From assembly GCA_026193675.1 (NCBI GenBank), contig JAPHSO010000274.1, positions 1-8,800 of the forward strand: DNA of 8,800 nt. The letters run 5' to 3'. The position numbers were made by a program, and so were the translations under genes. Source of the DNA: Gammaproteobacteria bacterium. Lineage in GTDB: Bacteria > Pseudomonadota > Gammaproteobacteria > Thiohalomonadales > Thiohalomonadaceae. Shown here piece by piece: positions 6,527 through 8,800 of the stretch (its first letter is position 1; every line of letters starts with the position of its first letter). The notes below the pieces were generated by a model that made no database searches, was not told the DNA's origin, and was given only the letters and a program-made list of their open reading frames with translations.

Positions 6527-6596
6527 CGCGGTGTTCGACCACCATGGATGGCGGAAGTGTAGAAAATGCAGGAGCAATTTTCTGCCCTACATCCTG
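6527..6596 (+). repeat. Dispersed palindromic intergenic repeat, copy 2
   Basis: Same unit as 1997-2066, with five differences in 70 bp. The first dyad reads CCACCAT-GG-ATGGCGG (6539-6554) and the second AGAAAAT with ATTTTCT (6561-6567, 6577-6583). It ends 8 nt before the left arm of the following terminator, in a convergent gap, as copy 1 does. Confidence 0.85.
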
Positions 6597-6601
6597 AACA
6601 T

Positions 6602-6638
6602 AAAAAAGGCCCTGCGAGATGACTCAAGCAGGGCCTTT
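6602..6638 (-). terminator. Terminator of the DUF2892 gene
   Basis: Arms AAAGGCCCTGC (6605-6615) and GCAGGGCCTTT (6628-6638) pair perfectly over 11 bp, and GAG/CTC can extend pairing inside the loop. On the minus strand the stem runs into six T's (complement of 6602-6607). On the plus strand only the three T's in the stem are present, so it mainly serves the minus-strand gene. Confidence 0.85.
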
Positions 6639-6662
6639 GCTGAACAGCTTTATTACTTGGGA

Positions 6663-6881
6663 TTAACCAAACGCCTGTCCAGGCTTAACACCAATTGCTT
6701 TCAGAATAAGTACCATCGGGCAGAAGCCGGTAATGGAAGACTGAAACAGATTAGCGCCTACAAAAGCGGTAAACCAGAGCCAGTACTCATGGTGAAAGAT
6801 GGGGCTCCCCTGAACACCCAGAGCGAGAGTAACCATAATAAACAGGCCAGCTACAGCAAAAACGATACGATCAATCGACAT
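6663..6881 (-). CDS. Small inner-membrane protein, DUF2892 family
   Basis: A 72-residue protein with two probable membrane segments, IVFAVAGLFIMVTLALGV (~5-22) and WLWFTAFVGANLFQSSITG (~34-52), and the family hallmark GFCPMVLILKAIGV (~52-65). This matches DUF2892 (PF11127), also found as the membrane domain of the rhodanese YgaP; no rhodanese domain is attached here. The family's function is not established; in sulfur oxidisers it often lies near sulfur-transfer genes, but none is adjacent here. A strong ribosome site AGGAGG (6886-6891) lies 4 nt before the start. The gene stands alone between a divergent gap and its own terminator. No clear promoter was identified. Confidence 0.85.
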   Translation of the reverse strand: MSIDRIVFAVAGLFIMVTLALGVQGSPIFHHEYWLWFTAFVGANLFQSSITGFCPMVLILKAIGVKPGQAFG

Positions 6882-7011
6882 ATATCCTCCTAATGATTAA
6901 TTATTATCTCAAATGATGAGCCAACAGCAGTCTGTTCATCAAAAGACCGCGTATGATAGTCTGACAGCTGGAAAATTCCAAGCATTAGTGAATTCTAATA
7001 TCCATATTGGC

Positions 7012-7039
7012 TAAAGATTGAGGATATTTCGGTCGATAA
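7012..7039 (+). promoter_or_regulatory. Sigma-28 (FliA)-type flagellar promoter for motY
   Basis: TAAA (7012-7015), a 16-nt spacer, then GTCGATAA (7032-7039). The FliA consensus is TAAA-N15-GCCGATAA, so this has 4/4 and 7/8 matches with one extra spacer base. It lies 34 nt before the motY ATG, which puts the expected start of transcription ~25 nt upstream of it. No better sigma-70 pair is visible in the 192-bp gap. Confidence 0.6.
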
Positions 7040-7073
7040 CCACTTATATACGTTCATAATTTAACTATTTCAT

Positions 7074-8267
7074 ATGTCTTACCTACTGATCGCTCTATCT
7101 CTACTGCTCTCTCTGCCGGCCCATGCCGTTACCCAGAAATTTGGGGCCAATGAGCACAATACAGTCTGGGTCAGTGAGGGAGATAATAAGTTCCGCTGCA
7201 GCTTGAAGCAGACCATTCCCAACTTTGGCGAAGCCACTTTCAGACATTTAGCCGGTGGCAAACTCCATCTTAAGGTTGAGTTGATCCACCCCAATAGAGC
7301 CGAGCGAGAGGTCGAACTCATTTCACGCCCCCCCCTTTGGTTGCACAATCGAGGCAGCCGCCTACTTGATAGCCAGCAGCTCAATGAGCCGACTAGCGAG
7401 ATTGAATTTGGCACCCATCAGGCTCGAGTTGCACTCACCGAGCTGGAACAGGGGCTATTTCCCACCATTCGTTACCGGGTCGCGAAGGATGATAATCGCG
7501 AGATCAATGCCGCCATATCCAGTGTCAACTTTCAACCCGCCTATAACCAGTTTCTCACCTGTCTCGGTCAGCTCATGCCCTATCAATTTGAGTATGTTCA
7601 GGAGAGCAACTTCTACTTCCGCTCGGGCCGAAGTAGCCTATCCGCCATCGACAGGCGACGTCTCAATGAGATCATCACCTATGTGAAAGCCGATCCCACC
7701 ATCAAGTGGGCGCAGATCAAGGGCTATACCGATAGCAAGGGCTTCCGCCATTTTAACGATAAGCTGGGCGAACAGCGCGCCAAGGCGATCCAGAACTATC
7801 TGGCCGACCATGGTGTGGATCAGCTGGATATCAATGTGAAGTCCTACGGAGAGCGTAAACCGCTTGAGAGTAACCGGACCAGCAAAGGGCGAGCACGCAA
7901 CCGAGTAGCCATTTTCACCCTCTTTAACAAAGAGCCTCCTCCTCCAGAAGAGCTGCCCGAATTTGAGTTTGAGAGCATCTTTGACACCCTGCCTAAGGAG
8001 GAGCCTCAATATAAGGCCCCTATTCCAACACCGTTGGCTGATTCGGTTCTTGAGCCGCAAAGTCCACCCATGATGCCACCAACATCTGAAGCAGCACCTG
8101 CGGAGATCTCCCCTCCTCCGCCACCAACATTTGATGCACCTGCTGAGAGCGCCCTGGTTGTCCCAGCCCCAGAGAAAGCAGCACAGCCTGCAGAAGCTCC
8201 GCCGACAGATACTCGACCTTCCCTGTTTGAGCCAATCACACCCGACATGGTCGAGACAGGAAGATAG
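7074..8267 (+). CDS. motY: Flagellar motor protein MotY with proline-rich C-terminal extension
   Basis: MotY forms the periplasmic T ring (with MotX in Vibrio) that holds stator units around the flagellar motor. The order is: signal peptide (residues 1-18, cut after AHA); MotY N-domain (~22-170) with FGANEHNTVW, IPNFGEATF, LISRPPLWL, ALTELEQGLFPTIRY and SVNFQPAYNQFLTCL; OmpA-like peptidoglycan-binding domain (~172-285). The two cysteines of the mature protein, Cys42 and Cys163, fit the intradomain disulfide of Vibrio MotY. The peptidoglycan-contact Asp220 (GYTDSKG) and Arg235 (EQRAKAI) are present. Residues 288-397 add a Pro/Glu/Ala-rich, probably disordered tail; Vibrio MotY ends near residue 290. 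No Shine-Dalgarno precedes ATG 7074, but the signal peptide supports this start. The sigma-28-like promoter agrees with a flagellar role. Confidence 0.88.
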   Translation: MSYLLIALSLLLSLPAHAVTQKFGANEHNTVWVSEGDNKFRCSLKQTIPNFGEATFRHLAGGKLHLKVELIHPNRAEREVELISRPPLWLHNRGSRLLDSQQLNEPTSEIEFGTHQARVALTELEQGLFPTIRYRVAKDDNREINAAISSVNFQPAYNQFLTCLGQLMPYQFEYVQESNFYFRSGRSSLSAIDRRRLNEIITYVKADPTIKWAQIKGYTDSKGFRHFNDKLGEQRAKAIQNYLADHGVDQLDINVKSYGERKPLESNRTSKGRARNRVAIFTLFNKEPPPPEELPEFEFESIFDTLPKEEPQYKAPIPTPLADSVLEPQSPPMMPPTSEAAPAEISPPPPPTFDAPAESALVVPAPEKAAQPAEAPPTDTRPSLFEPITPDMVETGR

Positions 8268-8302
8268 TCAGCGCCGGGTTGGCTCCTGTATAATCCGGCG
8301 CC
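8265..8302 (+). promoter_or_regulatory. Probable argG promoter with flanking dyad
   Basis: A perfect -10 TATAAT (8289-8294) lies 18 bp after TAGTCA (8265-8270, 4 of 6), which overlaps the motY stop codon. A 7-bp inverted repeat, GCGCCGG (8271-8277) and CCGGCGC (8295-8301), encloses the spacer and -10 box, and its right arm forms a G/C-rich discriminator. It could be an operator or a weak transcript-end hairpin for motY (no T-run follows). No ARG-box-like AT-rich dyad was seen. Confidence 0.55.
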
Positions 8303-8333
8303 ATTAGATCGTTATCCCCCTGCTGGAGCTCAC

Positions 8334-8800
8334 ATGTCCAAAACTAAAAAAGTTGTACTCGCCTACTCTGGCGGCCTCGATACCTCAATTATTCTCAAAT
8401 GGCTTGAGGATGAGTACCAGTGTGAGATCGTCACCTTTACCGCCGATATCGGTCAGGGTGAAGAGGTGGAACCCGCCCGTAAAAAGGCGGAGGATATGGG
8501 CATTAAAGAGATCTACATCGAAGATCTTCGTGAAGAGTTCGCGCGTGACTTCGTCTTCCCCATGTTCCGCGCCAATGCCATCTATGAGGGTGAATACCTT
8601 CTGGGCACATCTATTGCCCGCCCACTCATCTCCAAGCGCCTGATTGAGATCGCCAGGGAGACCGGTGCCGACACCATCTCCCACGGAGCTACCGGTAAAG
8701 GTAACGACCAGGTCCGTTTTGAGCTGGGTGCCTATGCACTGAATCCAGAAATCAAAATCATCGCCCCCTGGCGTGAATGGGATCTGCTCTCACGCGAGAA
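8334..8800 (+). CDS. argG: Argininosuccinate synthase, N-terminal part
   Basis: Condenses citrulline and aspartate with ATP to argininosuccinate, the penultimate step of arginine synthesis. About 155 of ~400 residues are present; the frame is open through the window end. The ATP-pyrophosphatase loop AYSGGLDTS (10-18) is intact, followed by FTADIGQGEE, the GTSIARPLISKRL helix and GATGKGNDQVRFE, all conserved in ArgG. Start ATG 8334 has GGAG at 8325-8328, 5 nt upstream. It follows motY by 66 nt but seems to have its own promoter, so co-transcription with motY is not required. Confidence 0.97.
   Translation, partial: MSKTKKVVLAYSGGLDTSIILKWLEDEYQCEIVTFTADIGQGEEVEPARKKAEDMGIKEIYIEDLREEFARDFVFPMFRANAIYEGEYLLGTSIARPLISKRLIEIARETGADTISHGATGKGNDQVRFELGAYALNPEIKIIAPWREWDLLSRE

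Noticed and set aside
6531..6893. 120-codon plus-strand frame across repeat copy 2 and the DUF2892 gene
   Set aside because: It is antisense to the DUF2892 gene, which has a strong ribosome site, and it crosses a terminator hairpin.
6894..7011. Regulatory RNA or small gene in the left part of the DUF2892-motY gap
   Set aside because: Only short imperfect dyads such as ATTAG-TGAATT-CTAAT are seen, with no terminator or convincing promoter to define a transcript.
8006..8248. Gly/Ala/Ser-rich minus-strand frame opposite the motY tail
   Set aside because: Its composition simply mirrors the Pro/Ala/Glu-rich codons of the MotY extension on the other strand.
7074..8267. Calling the gene a plain OmpA/Pal-family porin or lipoprotein
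   Set aside because: The N-terminal domain matches MotY features, there is no lipobox or barrel, and a flagellar-type promoter precedes it.

Overview
The window looks like a chromosome segment of a sulfur-oxidising, autotrophic, flagellated gammaproteobacterium. The evidence is a class I phosphoribulokinase (Calvin cycle), a lipoprotein resembling the SoxXA-binding protein, a MotY-type flagellar stator protein behind a sigma-28-like promoter, and gammaproteobacterial forms of XseA, GuaB, PurD and ArgG. Chromatiales or Sedimenticolaceae-like lineages would fit, but genus cannot be read from the sequence.

Layout. Positions 1-1482 hold the 3' end of purD, a short gap with two dyads, prk, and a strong terminator. 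Positions 1501-1881 hold a small unrecognised protein with a receiver-like pattern. Positions 1882-2131 are a convergent gap made of a 99-bp inverted-repeat element, one copy of a dispersed repeat, and the guaB terminator. guaB (complement 2132-3592) is read from a good sigma-70 promoter in the 183-bp divergent gap shared with a small lipoprotein gene (3776-4126), which ends in its own terminator. xseA and an M23 peptidase gene (4255-6455) form an ATGA-coupled pair. A second convergent gap (6456-6662) carries the second repeat copy and the terminator of a small DUF2892 membrane-protein gene (complement 6663-6881). After a 192-bp divergent gap come motY (7074-8267), with a long proline-rich tail, and the 5' part of argG, which runs off the end.

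Most genes are single transcription units with unrelated roles: purine synthesis (purD, guaB), carbon fixation (prk), possible thiosulfate oxidation accessory (lipoprotein), DNA repair and wall remodelling (xseA, M23), motility (motY) and arginine synthesis (argG). I see no integrated phage, CRISPR array, defence island or RNA gene.

The least ordinary features are the following. Two copies of a 70-bp palindromic repeat (65/70 identical) each lie 7-8 nt from the terminator of a minus-strand gene in a convergent gap. A MITE-like inverted repeat sits beside one of them. The SoxXA-binding-like lipoprotein has no sox genes near it. MotY has a 110-residue Pro/Glu-rich extension. The receiver-like small protein begins 18 nt after a terminator. 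None amounts to a clear new multi-gene system.
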